NCBI GenBank assembly: GCA_910579865.1
Contig: CAJTXA010000009.1
Span: forward strand, 62,001 to 126,000
Direction: 5' to 3'
DNA: 64,000 nt
From: an uncultured Lachnospiraceae bacterium
GTDB lineage: Bacteria > Bacillota > Clostridia > Lachnospirales > Lachnospiraceae
Below the pieces are notes generated by a model, which worked only from the letters and a program-made list of their open reading frames with translations, was not told where the DNA came from and ran no database searches. How positions within the stretch are numbered: position 1 is the stretch's first letter; every line of letters begins with the position of its first letter. The position numbers were made by a program, and so were the translations under genes. Below are positions 25,479 through 34,470 of the stretch, in pieces.

Positions 25479-25541
25479 GAATCTCTACTAAATCTAGTAT
25501 TTACAAACCATTTCTGTAAATATTAGGTTTAATAGAGATTT
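25479..25541 (-). terminator. long hairpin downstream of tRNA-Leu
   Basis: The arms AATCTCTA...TTTACA and TGTAAA...TAGAGATT form an imperfect ~27-bp stem with a 9-nt loop. It ends 6 nt past the tRNA 3' end. T-rich sequence lies on both sides (GATTTTTT on plus; a weaker tract on minus), so it may terminate both directions. Confidence 0.6.
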
Positions 25542-25546
25542 TTTAG

Positions 25547-25630
25547 TGCAGTTGACGGGACTTGAACCCGAACCCACCTACATGGACATGAACCTGAATC
25601 ATGCGCGTATGCCAATTCCGCCACAACTGC
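25547..25630 (-). tRNA. tRNA-Leu (CAG)
   Basis: Class II tRNA on the minus strand. The acceptor strands GCAGTTG and CAACTGC (plus-strand positions 25548-25554 and 25624-25630) pair perfectly, discriminator A. The anticodon loop TTCAGGT gives anticodon CAG. The T loop GGTTCAAGTCC is intact and no CCA is encoded. It is a solitary gene. Confidence 0.93.
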
Positions 25631-25658
25631 TTGTTCTATTCCCAATTACAACACAGTT

Positions 25659-25687
25659 AGTCTAACATAAATTTTATAGAAAATCAA
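25659..25687 (-). promoter_or_regulatory. sigma-A promoter of tRNA-Leu
   Basis: Read on the minus strand, TTGATT and TAGACT are 17 bp apart and end ~28 bp before the tRNA. Confidence 0.6.
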
Positions 25688-25848
25688 GAGGAAAATTGAA
25701 AAAATTCTTATGAATGAGTAGTTTTTTTTGAAATTTTATGGTAGAATATAAAACTATATGGATTTCTTATAGAATTATTTTATATAGAAAAATAAAGAAA
25801 AAAGATAGAGGAGAAAAGATAGAAAATAGAAGAAAGGATGGGAATGGT

Positions 25849-26856
25849 ATGAACATTAGGGAACAACAAGAAGCATATGAAAAGCAGTTTTTAAGTCCTT
25901 ATGCAGCACATAGTGTAGACTCAAAAGGACGTGATCGGCAGGAAGAACCATGCGATATGCGCACCATATACCAAAGAGACCGAGATCGAATTCTTCATAG
26001 TAAATCTTTTCGCCGTTTAATACATAAAACACAGGTATTTTTGTCACCAGAGGGAGATCACTACCGCACAAGATTGACACATACATTAGAAGTTTCTCAG
26101 ATAGCCAGAACAATAGCAAGATCCTTGCGTTTAAATGAGGCTTTAACAGAGGCAATTGCATTAGGACATGATTTGGGGCATACTCCATTTGGACATACAG
26201 GAGAAGAGGCTTTAAATACAGTTTGTGAAACAGGATTTTGGCATGAAAAGCAGAGCGTACGTATTGTAGAGTTTTTGGAAAAAGGTGGTCAGGGACTGAA
26301 TTTAACAAAGGAAGTTCGAGATGGCATTTTAAATCATAGAACAAATGCGCACCCATCTACTTTAGAGGGACAAATTGTTCGGCTTTCTGATAAAATTGCT
26401 TATATCAATCATGATATTGATGATGCGATTCGTGGAAAAATTTTGACAGAGGAGGAAATTCCAAAAGAATATACTACTGTTTTGGGAACAACAGTAAAAG
26501 AGCGTCTAAACCATATTATACATGATATTGTAAAGCAAAGTGCAGAAAAACCAAATATTGTAATGTCAAAGGAGTTTGCAGAAGCAATGAAAGGTTTAAG
26601 AAAATTTATGTTTCAGTCTGTTTATACGAATTCTGCTGCCAAAAGTGAGGAAAAAAAAGCAAAAAATATGATTATTGCTTTATATCACTATTATTTGGAT
26701 AACATAGAATTGTTACCTTCTGAATATATATATATGATGGAAGAGAAAAATCAGACAAAGGTACAAGTGGTTTGTGACTATATTGCTGGCATGACAGATA
26801 GTTATTCCATTGCAAAATTTAAAGAGATTTTTGAGCCAAGAGCATGGAAAGGATAA
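25849..26856 (+). CDS. dgt: dGTP triphosphohydrolase-like HD protein
   Basis: 335 aa from the ATG at 25849 (AAAGGATGGG just upstream). A longer frame to 25738 lacks a site and reads as AT-rich leader. It opens NIREQQEAYEKQFLSPYAA, then RDRDRILHSKSFRRLIHKTQ. The HD metal motif is RLTHTLEVSQIAR with LGHDLGHTPFGHTGE. It hydrolyses dNTPs to deoxynucleoside and tripolyphosphate; clostridial homologues of this ~335-aa type usually sit before dnaG-rpoD as here. Substrate preference is not readable from the sequence. Confidence 0.9.
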   Translation: MNIREQQEAYEKQFLSPYAAHSVDSKGRDRQEEPCDMRTIYQRDRDRILHSKSFRRLIHKTQVFLSPEGDHYRTRLTHTLEVSQIARTIARSLRLNEALTEAIALGHDLGHTPFGHTGEEALNTVCETGFWHEKQSVRIVEFLEKGGQGLNLTKEVRDGILNHRTNAHPSTLEGQIVRLSDKIAYINHDIDDAIRGKILTEEEIPKEYTTVLGTTVKERLNHIIHDIVKQSAEKPNIVMSKEFAEAMKGLRKFMFQSVYTNSAAKSEEKKAKNMIIALYHYYLDNIELLPSEYIYMMEEKNQTKVQVVCDYIAGMTDSYSIAKFKEIFEPRAWKG

Positions 26857-26918
26857 GACCATATCGTTTTATTTTAATAGAGTAGGAATTATTTGGAAAG
26901 TAAGAAAGGGCATAAATC

Positions 26919-28685
26919 ATGCGTTATTCAGAAAGTCTGATAGAAGAAGTGCGAGAAAGAAATGATATTGTAGATGTGATTTCTGGTTATGTACAACTGA
27001 AAAAGAAAGGGAGCACATATTTTGGATTATGTCCATTTCATAATGAAAAATCTCCTTCTTTTTCTGTTACACCAGGGAAACAGATGTACTATTGTTTTGG
27101 CTGCGGCGCAGGGGGAAATGTCTATACATTTTTAATGGAGTATGAAAATTTTACCTTTCCAGAGGCAGTAGAGCATCTGGCAGAACGATGCGGTATGCCG
27201 CTTCCAAAAAAAGAAGAGGATAGTAAAGAAGCCAGAAAAGAAGCAGATCAAAAAACTAGTCTTTTGGAGATTCAAAAGGAAGCCGCACGTTATTTTTATT
27301 ATCAATTAAAATCAGAACGAGGTGCATTAGGACTGTCCTATTTAAAAAAGCGAAAGTTATCAGATGCAATCATTACCAGATTTGGTTTAGGGTATTCAAA
27401 TAAAACAAGTAATGATCTTTATTTTTATTTAAAAAAGAAAGGCTATCAAGATGAACTGTTAAAAGAATCGGGACTTGTGACGATAGAGGAAAGAGGAACT
27501 TATGATAAATTTTGGAATCGAGTGATGTTTCCGATTATGGATGTTAGAAATCGGGTGATTGGTTTTGGGGGTAGAGTAATGGGAGATGGAGAACCTAAAT
27601 ATCTAAACTCTCCTGAAACAAAAATTTTTGATAAAAGTCGGAATTTATATGGAATGAATGAAGCAAAAAATTCCAGAAGACCTAATTTTATTATTTGTGA
27701 AGGCTATATGGATGTGATTTCTTTACATCAAGCAGGATTTACCAATGCAGTTGCTTCTTTAGGAACAGCGTTTACTTCTGGACAGGCTTCTTTGATGAAA
27801 CGTTATGCCCAAGAAGTATTATTGACCTATGACAGTGATAAAGCAGGAGTGAAAGCAGCACTTCGGGCAATTCCAATTTTAAAAGAAGCAGGTTTAAGTG
27901 CTAGGGTGATCTCTTTAAGCCCTTATAAAGATCCAGATGAATTTATTAAAAATATGGGTTCAGAAGCATTTGAGGAACGAATTATACAAGCAAAAAATAG
28001 TTTCTTATATGAAATTGAGATGTTAAAAAGGGAATATCAGATGGAAGATCCAGAACAAAAAACACGTTTTTACCAAGAAACAGCAAAAAAATTGTTAGGG
28101 TTTCCAGAAGAATTAGAACGGACAACCTATATGGAAGCGATTTGTAAAGAGCATCAGATTGATTATGAGGGTTTACGGAATATGGTAAAACGTTTTGCTT
28201 ATCAAATGGGAGGGCAACCTTTAGTAACTATAAAAACAAATCCAAAACCAATACAAAAGCAGGGAAAGGAAGGCGGGATTAAAGAGTCACAAAGATTGTT
28301 GTTGACTTGGCTGATTGAAGATACTAGTCTATTTGAAAAATTGAAAAATTGGATTTCGCCAAGAGATTTTACAGATGAATTTTATCATATTGTAGCAGAG
28401 ATGCTTTATCAACAATATCAAGAAGAAAATACAGTGAATCCAGCAAGAATTATTAGTAAATTTACAAAAGAAGAGGAACAGAGGGAGGTAGCAGAACTGT
28501 TTCATACAACCCTGCAGACACCAATGGATGAAAAGCAAAGAGAAACGGCAGTAAATGAGACAGTATATAAGATAAAACAGAACTGGTGTGAGTATGCAGG
28601 AAGCCATGCTTCTGACTTTGCAGAGCTAGAAGAGATAAAAAAGGTAAAGCGAAGCCTGCAAGATCTGCATATTTCTCTGACATAA
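26919..28685 (+). CDS. dnaG: DNA primase
   Basis: 588 aa. The CHC2 zinc finger is complete (CPFHNEKSPSF ... YYCFGCGAGG, residues ~40-65). The catalytic core has FNRVMFPI-type basic residues (KFWNRVMFPIMD) and RVMGDGEPKYLNSPET. Toprim acidic residues are in ICEGYMDVIS and LLTYDSDKAG. The C-terminal ~140 residues form the DnaB-binding domain. It makes RNA primers at the replication fork. It lies in the dgt-dnaG-rpoD-trmK order typical of the macromolecular-synthesis operon in Clostridia. Confidence 0.96.
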   Translation: MRYSESLIEEVRERNDIVDVISGYVQLKKKGSTYFGLCPFHNEKSPSFSVTPGKQMYYCFGCGAGGNVYTFLMEYENFTFPEAVEHLAERCGMPLPKKEEDSKEARKEADQKTSLLEIQKEAARYFYYQLKSERGALGLSYLKKRKLSDAIITRFGLGYSNKTSNDLYFYLKKKGYQDELLKESGLVTIEERGTYDKFWNRVMFPIMDVRNRVIGFGGRVMGDGEPKYLNSPETKIFDKSRNLYGMNEAKNSRRPNFIICEGYMDVISLHQAGFTNAVASLGTAFTSGQASLMKRYAQEVLLTYDSDKAGVKAALRAIPILKEAGLSARVISLSPYKDPDEFIKNMGSEAFEERIIQAKNSFLYEIEMLKREYQMEDPEQKTRFYQETAKKLLGFPEELERTTYMEAICKEHQIDYEGLRNMVKRFAYQMGGQPLVTIKTNPKPIQKQGKEGGIKESQRLLLTWLIEDTSLFEKLKNWISPRDFTDEFYHIVAEMLYQQYQEENTVNPARIISKFTKEEEQREVAELFHTTLQTPMDEKQRETAVNETVYKIKQNWCEYAGSHASDFAELEEIKKVKRSLQDLHISLT

Positions 28686-28720
28686 GGGCAGACTATATGA
28701 AACGGAAGGATGGACGCAAC

Positions 28721-29836
28721 ATGGAGATGAATACGGACAGACTGAAAGAAAAACTTGACGAATTAAGAGAGAAAGCAAAGGAAAGAAAGAATACGTTAGA
28801 GTTTCAAGATGTGGTGGATACTCTGGCAGAATTTGAACTGGAACCAGAAAAATTTGATGAAATATTAGAACAGTTAGAAGATCAAAATATTGATGTGCTT
28901 CAGACAATGGAGGGAGAAGAGCTTTTACTTGATGAGATTAATGAAGATGAGTTTTTAGAAGAGGAAATCGATCTGGAAAATGTGGATCTAAGTGTACCAG
29001 AAGGAACTGGAACAGAAGATCCAGTACGAATGTATCTAAAAGAAATTGGGAAGATTCCATTGCTTTCTATTGATGAAGAGGTTGAATTAGCAAAACGGAT
29101 TGAACTTGGAGAAGAGGATGCAAAGAAACGTCTGGCAGAGGCAAATCTAAGATTGGTAGTTAGTATTGCAAAAAAGTATTCAGGCAGAGGGATGCAGTTT
29201 TTGGATTTGATTCAGGAGGGAAATTTAGGATTAATTAAAGCAGTAGAAAAATTTAATTATAAAAAAGGATTTAAATTTAGCACCTATGCAACTTGGTGGA
29301 TTCGTCAGGCAATTACTCGTGCAATTGCAGATCAGGCAAGAACAATACGAATTCCAGTGCATATGGTAGAGACTATTAATCGAGTAATTCGAGTATCTAG
29401 ACAGTTAGTACAAGACTTGGGAAGAGAACCTTCTTTAGAGGAATTATCAGAGGAATTAGATATGCCAATAGAAAAGGTACAAGAGGTTTTAAAGGCTTCT
29501 CAAGAGCCAGTGTCATTAGAAACACCAGTAGGGGAGGAAGATGAAAGTCATTTAGGAGATTTTATTCAGGATGACAATATGCCAGTTCCTGCAGAGGCAG
29601 CAACTTTTACACTGTTACAAGAACAATTAGTTGAAGTGCTTTCTACTCTTTCTGAACGAGAGCAAAAAGTATTGCGTCTGCGTTTTGGATTGGATGATGG
29701 GCGTGCTAGAACATTAGAAGAAGTTGGAAGAGAATTTCATGTAACAAGAGAACGGATTCGTCAGATAGAAGCAAAGGCATTACGAAAATTGCGCCATCCA
29801 AGCAGAAGCAGATTATTAAAAGATTATTTAGATTAA
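28721..29836 (+). CDS. rpoD: primary sigma factor (sigma-A)
   Basis: 371 aa from the ATG at 28721, chosen because GGAAGGA at 28704-28710 lies 10 nt upstream. An in-frame ATG at 28697 is possible but has no site. There is a short acidic region 1.1, then DPVRMYLKEIGKIPLLS (1.2). Region 2 has SGRGMQFLDLIQEGNLGL and FSTYATWWIRQAITRA. Region 4 has VTRERIRQIEAKALRKLRHP. It is the housekeeping sigma that should read the TTGACA/TATAAT promoters seen across this window. Confidence 0.96.
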   Translation: MEMNTDRLKEKLDELREKAKERKNTLEFQDVVDTLAEFELEPEKFDEILEQLEDQNIDVLQTMEGEELLLDEINEDEFLEEEIDLENVDLSVPEGTGTEDPVRMYLKEIGKIPLLSIDEEVELAKRIELGEEDAKKRLAEANLRLVVSIAKKYSGRGMQFLDLIQEGNLGLIKAVEKFNYKKGFKFSTYATWWIRQAITRAIADQARTIRIPVHMVETINRVIRVSRQLVQDLGREPSLEELSEELDMPIEKVQEVLKASQEPVSLETPVGEEDESHLGDFIQDDNMPVPAEAATFTLLQEQLVEVLSTLSEREQKVLRLRFGLDDGRARTLEEVGREFHVTRERIRQIEAKALRKLRHPSRSRLLKDYLD

Positions 29837-29880
29837 TAGGAGTAGTTCCAAGAAATTGCTAAAATAGGAGTTTATAAAAT

Positions 29881-30585
29881 ATGCAGATTTCAGAACGTTT
29901 AAAGACAGTAGCATCCTTTGTAACAGAGGGAATGAAAGTAGCAGATATTGGAACAGATCATGCCTATGTACCAATTTATTTGATAAAAAATGGAAAGATT
30001 CCATCTGCATTGGCAATGGATATCGGAGTAGGGCCTTTAAAAAGGGCTAAGGATCATATTGCAGAACAGGGATTAAAGGAACAGATTGAAACTCGGCTTT
30101 CGGACGGGTTTTCTGCATTTCAAAAAGGAGAAGCACAATCGATTGTAATAGCTGGACTTGGCGGAGAGCTGATGATACAGATATTACAAGCAGGAAAAGA
30201 AGTTCTCTCGGAAGTGTCGGAGTTTATCCTTTCTCCCCATTCTGAGATACATAGAGTACGATCTTTTTTAATGGATCAAGGGTTTTCAATTATAAAAGAA
30301 ACTATGTTATATGAAGAAGGAATTTATTATACAATTATAAAAGCTGTATATGGAGTAGGAGATTACCAAACTGAGCCAGAACTTTGGTATGGAAAACGTA
30401 TGTTAGAAGAACAGCATCCAGTATTGTATACTTATCTGCAAAAAGAGTATTTAGTTCGAAAACAACTATTGGAAAAACTGTCAGTGATGCAAAAGGAACA
30501 TATAAAAGAACGAAAAAAGCAGATAGAAATAGAATGTATGCATATCAAAGAAGCACTGGCATATTATAATAAGAAAGGAATATAG
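29881..30585 (+). CDS. trmK: tRNA (adenine-22-N1)-methyltransferase TrmK
   Basis: 234 aa. RLKTVASFVTEGMKVADIGT with DHAYVPIYL gives the SAM-binding motif of the TrmK/YqfN family, and VIAGLGGELM is the family catalytic stretch. The C-terminal ~60 residues form the typical helical coiled coil. It makes m1A22 in tRNA (Ser, Tyr and others in Bacillus). TAGGAG lies ~11 nt upstream. It directly follows rpoD, as in many Firmicutes. Confidence 0.9.
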   Translation: MQISERLKTVASFVTEGMKVADIGTDHAYVPIYLIKNGKIPSALAMDIGVGPLKRAKDHIAEQGLKEQIETRLSDGFSAFQKGEAQSIVIAGLGGELMIQILQAGKEVLSEVSEFILSPHSEIHRVRSFLMDQGFSIIKETMLYEEGIYYTIIKAVYGVGDYQTEPELWYGKRMLEEQHPVLYTYLQKEYLVRKQLLEKLSVMQKEHIKERKKQIEIECMHIKEALAYYNKKGI

Positions 30586-30591
30586 AGATAG

Positions 30592-32247
30592 ATGTACCGT
30601 GTTTTAATAGAAGGAGAAGAAAAGGAATATCCAGCAGGAACCACCTATCAAGAAATTGTGAAAGACTATAAAGAGAAAAAAGAACATGAGATTGTACTTG
30701 TAACTGTAGATGGAAAACTTCAAGAGCTGTATAAAAAGTTAAAGAAAGATTGTGAGATCCGATTGGTAACAACAGCAGAAGATGCCGGCAATCGTTCCTA
30801 TGTTAGAAGTGTAACACAACTGATGTTAAAGGCGATTTATGATATTGTGCCAAAAGAGAACTTAGAGAAAGTGAGTGTATTATTTTCTTTAAGTAAAGGA
30901 TATTATTGTAAGGTTAAAGGGGAAGTTATTGTTAATCAAGATTTTTTGGATCGAGTAAAAGATAGAATGTTGGAATTGGTAAAGGAAGACATTCCTTTTA
31001 AAAAGAGAAGTATTCATACAGATGATGCGATTCTGCTATTTCAGGGGCATCGTATGTATGATAAGGAACGTTTGTTCCGATATCGTCGGGTATCTAGAGT
31101 AAATATTTATAGTTTAAATGAATTTGAAGACTATTATTATGGTTATATGGTTCCTTCTACTGGAATTTTAAAATATTTTGAATTGTATTTATATGATGAA
31201 GGATTTGTGCTGCAGATGCCTAGAAAAAAGGCTCCAACAAAAGTTGCTCCATTTGAACCGCAACAAAAGTTATTTCATGTACTAAAAGAGTCAAAGGAGT
31301 GGGGAGAGCGTCTGGGTATTTCAACTGTTGGAGAATTGAATGAGAAAATTTCAAAGGGTAAATTAAATGATATTGTATTAGTGCAGGAAGCTTTACAAGA
31401 AAAAAAGATTTCGGAAATTGCCCGAATGATTACTGAAAAAAAGCAAAGTAAATTTATTATGATTGCAGGGCCATCTTCCTCTGGAAAAACAACCTTTTCT
31501 CATCGGTTATCCATTCAATTACAGGCACATGGTTTAAATCCACATTTAATTTCAATTGATGACTATTTTATTGACCGATTAAAATGTCCATTGGATGAGT
31601 TTGGAAAATATGATTTTGAAAGTTTACGGGCACTTGATGTTGAGCAGTTTAATGTTGATATGATGGCACTTTTAAAAGGAAGCCAGATTGAGCTGCCAGT
31701 TTATAATTTTAAAACAGGAAAACGAGAATACCGAGGGGATTATTTGCAGCTTGGAAAAGAAGATGTACTAGTAATTGAAGGGATTCATGGTTTAAATGAT
31801 GCACTTTCTTATACACTTCCAAAAGATAGTAAATTTAAGATTTATATTAGTGCGCTAACACAATTAAATGTGGACGAACACAATCGAATTCCATCTACAG
31901 ATGGGCGGCTAATTCGGCGGATGGTACGAGATAATCGTACTAGGAATATAACAGCAAAGGGAACATTAGATATGTGGGATTCGGTAAGAAGGGGAGAAGA
32001 ACAATATATCTTTCCTTATCAGGAAGAAGCAGATGTAATGTTTAATTCGGCATTAGTTTATGAATTAGCTGCTTTGAAACAGTTTGCAGAACCAATTTTA
32101 TTTCAGATTGAAAAAAGCGATCCTTGTTATGCAGAAGCAAAACGGTTATTAAAATTTTTGGATTATTTTTTAGGAATGACAACAGAGGATATTCCAAAAA
32201 ATTCGATTTTGCGGGAATTTGTTGGGAAAGGTTGCTTTCCAGTATAG
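30592..32247 (+). CDS. nucleoside kinase with TGS-like and tRNA-synthetase-editing-like N-terminal domains
   Basis: 551 aa. Residues ~1-60 resemble a TGS/ubiquitin-like domain. Residues ~60-260 resemble the second additional (editing-type) domain of threonyl-tRNA synthetase (RSYVRSVTQLML, YYYGYMVPSTG). The rest is a uridine-kinase/PRK P-loop domain: IAGPSSSGKTTF, LISIDDYFIDR, VIEGIHGLND and RRMVRDNRTR. It is probably a nucleoside (uridine/cytidine) kinase; why it is joined to synthetase-like domains is unknown. The family is widespread in Clostridia. Spacing from the AAGGA site is long (~14 nt). Confidence 0.83.
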   Translation: MYRVLIEGEEKEYPAGTTYQEIVKDYKEKKEHEIVLVTVDGKLQELYKKLKKDCEIRLVTTAEDAGNRSYVRSVTQLMLKAIYDIVPKENLEKVSVLFSLSKGYYCKVKGEVIVNQDFLDRVKDRMLELVKEDIPFKKRSIHTDDAILLFQGHRMYDKERLFRYRRVSRVNIYSLNEFEDYYYGYMVPSTGILKYFELYLYDEGFVLQMPRKKAPTKVAPFEPQQKLFHVLKESKEWGERLGISTVGELNEKISKGKLNDIVLVQEALQEKKISEIARMITEKKQSKFIMIAGPSSSGKTTFSHRLSIQLQAHGLNPHLISIDDYFIDRLKCPLDEFGKYDFESLRALDVEQFNVDMMALLKGSQIELPVYNFKTGKREYRGDYLQLGKEDVLVIEGIHGLNDALSYTLPKDSKFKIYISALTQLNVDEHNRIPSTDGRLIRRMVRDNRTRNITAKGTLDMWDSVRRGEEQYIFPYQEEADVMFNSALVYELAALKQFAEPILFQIEKSDPCYAEAKRLLKFLDYFLGMTTEDIPKNSILREFVGKGCFPV

Positions 32248-32281
32248 AAATAGAATGGATGCAAAAGAGTGAGGATAAGAG

Positions 32282-33043
32282 ATGGATTATATGTTGTTGG
32301 TGGATACTGCGGTTTTGGCTGGTGAGATTATGTTAGAAAGCGGAGCAGAAACCTATCGAGTGGAGGACACCATTAGTCATTTTCTAAAAAAGGCAAATTT
32401 AAAACATGCCCATGTATTTGTAATTACAACTGGAATTATTGCTACTTTATCAGATCCAACAATTGAGGCAATTACTGTGGTAAGGCGAATTAATCGGCGC
32501 AATACCAATTTAAATAAAATTTTTCGAGCCAATGAAGTATCAAGAAAATTTTATGAAGAAGAGATGGGATTACAGGAGGCTTTTCATGAGCTAAAGGTGA
32601 TTCGGGAGGAAAAAATCTACAGTCCATTTGCAAAAAATATTGGTATTGTGTTTACTTCAGCATTTTTTACACTTTTATTGGGAGGAAGTATTTTAGATTG
32701 TATTATGTCAGCAATTGGTGGAATGATTTTAGCAGTAGGACTTTCTCTTGGAAGACGAATTGGATTTCAGGGATTTTTGCTGGATGGACTAAATTCTTGT
32801 ATTGTGGTAATCAGTGTACTTTTATTAGTTGGAATAGTACCTTTTTCATTAAATAGAGATTTAATTATTATTGGTGGAATTATGCCAATGGTTCCCGGTG
32901 TAGCGATTACTAATGCGATACGAGATACACTACAAGGGGATTATGTATCTGGGAGTGCTCGTGTAATGGAAGCTTGTATGGAGGCGGCAGCGATTGCCTT
33001 TGGAGCTTGTGTTGGAATGGCTATGTTTCGTGGAGTAATATAA
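32282..33043 (+). CDS. threonine/serine exporter ThrE, N-terminal subunit
   Basis: 253 aa. The soluble part carries MLESGAETYRVEDTI and VFVITTGIIATL, then about five membrane helices including GGIMPMVPGVAITNAIRDT and DYVSGSARVMEA, the ThrE (DUF1212) signatures. It works with the next gene product as an amino-acid exporter; in actinobacteria both parts are one protein. GAGGATAAG precedes the ATG. 36 nt separate it from its partner. Confidence 0.87.
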   Translation: MDYMLLVDTAVLAGEIMLESGAETYRVEDTISHFLKKANLKHAHVFVITTGIIATLSDPTIEAITVVRRINRRNTNLNKIFRANEVSRKFYEEEMGLQEAFHELKVIREEKIYSPFAKNIGIVFTSAFFTLLLGGSILDCIMSAIGGMILAVGLSLGRRIGFQGFLLDGLNSCIVVISVLLLVGIVPFSLNRDLIIIGGIMPMVPGVAITNAIRDTLQGDYVSGSARVMEACMEAAAIAFGACVGMAMFRGVI

Positions 33044-33079
33044 AATCGTTAAAGATGAAAATTAGGAGAAAAAAAGAAA

Positions 33080-33505
33080 ATGGGAATACAAGTGATAGGA
33101 GCTTTTTTAGCAGTAGCAGGCTTTTGTATGGTAATTGAAGTACCAAAAAAGTTGTTATATCATACAGCATTTGCAGGAGCGATTGGGTGGTTTGTTTATT
33201 TGGCTGCGTCAGATATGGGATGTACTTCTTATATTGCTTGTTTTTGGGCAGCAGTAGCTGTTTCTGTATTTTCTCATGTGGAAGCGAGGCGTTTAAAAGC
33301 TCCTGTTACTGTATTTTTAATTGGAGGAATTCTTCCTATGGTGCCAGGGGCTGGGATGTATCGAACCGCTTATAGTATTATTGCTGAAGATGCAGAACGG
33401 GCTTATATGCATCTTCAAGAGACACTTTTAATTGCTGGAGCAATAGCCGTTGCTATTTTTATGACAGATTCAATTGCTCGGATTATTATACGGAGGAAAG
33501 GATAA
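33080..33505 (+). CDS. threonine/serine exporter ThrE, C-terminal subunit
   Basis: 141 aa, five membrane helices of the DUF3815/ThrE_2 type. GGILPMVPGAGMYRTAYSII mirrors the GGIMPMVPG motif of the partner. HVEARRLKAPVTVFLIGG is family-typical. It is expected to assemble with the 253-aa subunit in the cytoplasmic membrane. TAGGAG lies ~13 nt before the ATG. The gene is followed directly by a restriction-enzyme relic. Confidence 0.87.
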   Translation: MGIQVIGAFLAVAGFCMVIEVPKKLLYHTAFAGAIGWFVYLAASDMGCTSYIACFWAAVAVSVFSHVEARRLKAPVTVFLIGGILPMVPGAGMYRTAYSIIAEDAERAYMHLQETLLIAGAIAVAIFMTDSIARIIIRRKG

Positions 33506-33525
33506 AACTAAACCAAATTAAGAAC

Positions 33526-33621
33526 ATGGGTTGGGTAAAGAATCGGAGTCCTGGAAATGCTGGTGGCATTGGCAATACATTAGAAGATTTTCTTGAGAAT
33601 AAATGGAGAGAAATACTTTAG
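33526..33621 (+). pseudogene. relic of an MvaI/BcnI-type restriction endonuclease
   Basis: A 31-codon frame reads MGWVKNRSPGNAGGIGNTLE then DFLENKWREIL and stops. The first part matches the N-terminal signature of MvaI/BcnI-family endonucleases (pattern GWI-x-R-x-GN-x-GxGxTLEDLLG). The frame is open upstream to ~33496 (LNQIKN), consistent with the start of such a protein. The catalytic domain and any methyltransferase partner are gone. It was too short to be counted as a gene. The assignment rests on motif memory. Confidence 0.5.
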
Positions 33622-33676
33622 ATATAATGAGAGTGAAACATATATGAATCCTGGCATTGATAGGTTTTTAAAATAT

Positions 33677-33715
33677 AAGCAATATCTGAGCAAATATTTC
33701 AGATATTGCTTTTTT
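33677..33715 (+). terminator. Rho-independent terminator
   Basis: The arms AAGCAATATCTGA (33677-33689) and TCAGATATTGCTT (33699-33711) are perfectly complementary over 13 bp, then T5. It probably ends the thrE transcript. Confidence 0.9.
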
Positions 33716-33911
33716 AAAGTTTTTTTGGATAGTTTGTGTTATTCTAATGATTAATTTCAAATACCATTTTTAGGACTTCCGCACAAGACAATTTGTTTTA
33801 CCAGTTGTTCGGGAAAAGTAGCTGTATGACTACTATTTACCAAGTATTTTTATGTGTAAATTTATATATTTGTGGAATACTGTTTTATAGATATAACTAG
33901 GAGGAGAAATA

Positions 33912-34343
33912 ATGATAGGATGGTTGATTGCTTTAATTTCTGGAGCTTTAATGAGTATTCAAGGAGTTTTTAATACAGAAGTAACAAAACAGACCAGTAT
34001 CTGGGTAGCAAATGGATGGGTACAGCTAACTGCATTTTTAGTTTGTTTAATTGGGTGGTTTGTAACAGGCAGACCAGAGATTAGTGGACTTTGGCAGATG
34101 GAACAAAAGTATATGTTAGTGGGTGGTGTAATGGGAGCTGGAATTACTTGGACAGTGATTCAAAGTATGGAAAAATTAGGGCCAGCAAAGGCAGTTATGA
34201 TTATTGTAGTTTCGCAGCTTTTGATCGCTTATTTAATTGAAGTATTTGGAGTTTTTGGAGTAGAAAAGGTAGATTTTCAATGGAGAAAAGTATTAGGGAT
34301 GGCATTTGCAATTGCTGGTATTATTTTATTTAAATGGGAGTGA
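33912..34343 (+). CDS. small DMT-superfamily transporter (DUF606/YdcZ type)
   Basis: 143 aa, five membrane helices. It opens IGWLIALISGALMSIQGVFN, the DUF606 signature, with NGWVQLTAF in the second helix and GPAKAVMIIVVSQLL in the fourth. Single-domain members of this family act as dimers. The substrate is unknown. A textbook AGGAGGAG precedes the ATG. It is a single-gene unit. Confidence 0.85.
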   Translation: MIGWLIALISGALMSIQGVFNTEVTKQTSIWVANGWVQLTAFLVCLIGWFVTGRPEISGLWQMEQKYMLVGGVMGAGITWTVIQSMEKLGPAKAVMIIVVSQLLIAYLIEVFGVFGVEKVDFQWRKVLGMAFAIAGIILFKWE

Positions 34344-34369
34344 CAAGAAACTTTAAGTTTAAATACCTA

Positions 34370-34398
34370 TTGTATTTCCCTGATAAATTCGGTACAAT
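34370..34398 (+). promoter_or_regulatory. sigma-A promoter upstream of comEA
   Basis: TTGTAT (34370-34375) and TACAAT (34393-34398), 17-bp spacer, ~70 bp before comEA. Confidence 0.6.
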
Positions 34399-34470
34399 AG
34401 AGATTACTGGGAAACCAGGATATGCATAGAGGGGAACGCTTTTCTTTTAAAAAATAGAAAGGATAAGGCT

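Larger units (their letters stand above)
25376..25848 (+). other. 473-nt region without protein genes, holding a hairpin and tRNA-Leu
   Basis: From left to right: ~100 nt of AT-rich DNA; the long hairpin at 25479-25541; tRNA-Leu on the minus strand (25547-25630) and its promoter (25659-25687); then ~160 nt before dgt. An open frame reading into dgt from 25738 lacks a ribosome-binding site and is not taken as coding. Confidence 0.6.
33506..33911 (+). other. 406-nt intergenic region
   Basis: It contains the endonuclease relic (33526-33621) and a strong terminator (33677-33715). The last ~195 nt before the transporter gene is AT-rich, with a fragmentary frame around 33780-33900 that I cannot place. 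Confidence 0.5.

Noticed and set aside
28697..28720. Longer rpoD start at ATG 28697
   Set aside because: It lacks a ribosome-binding site, while GGAAGGA (28704-28710) serves the ATG at 28721. The choice remains uncertain.
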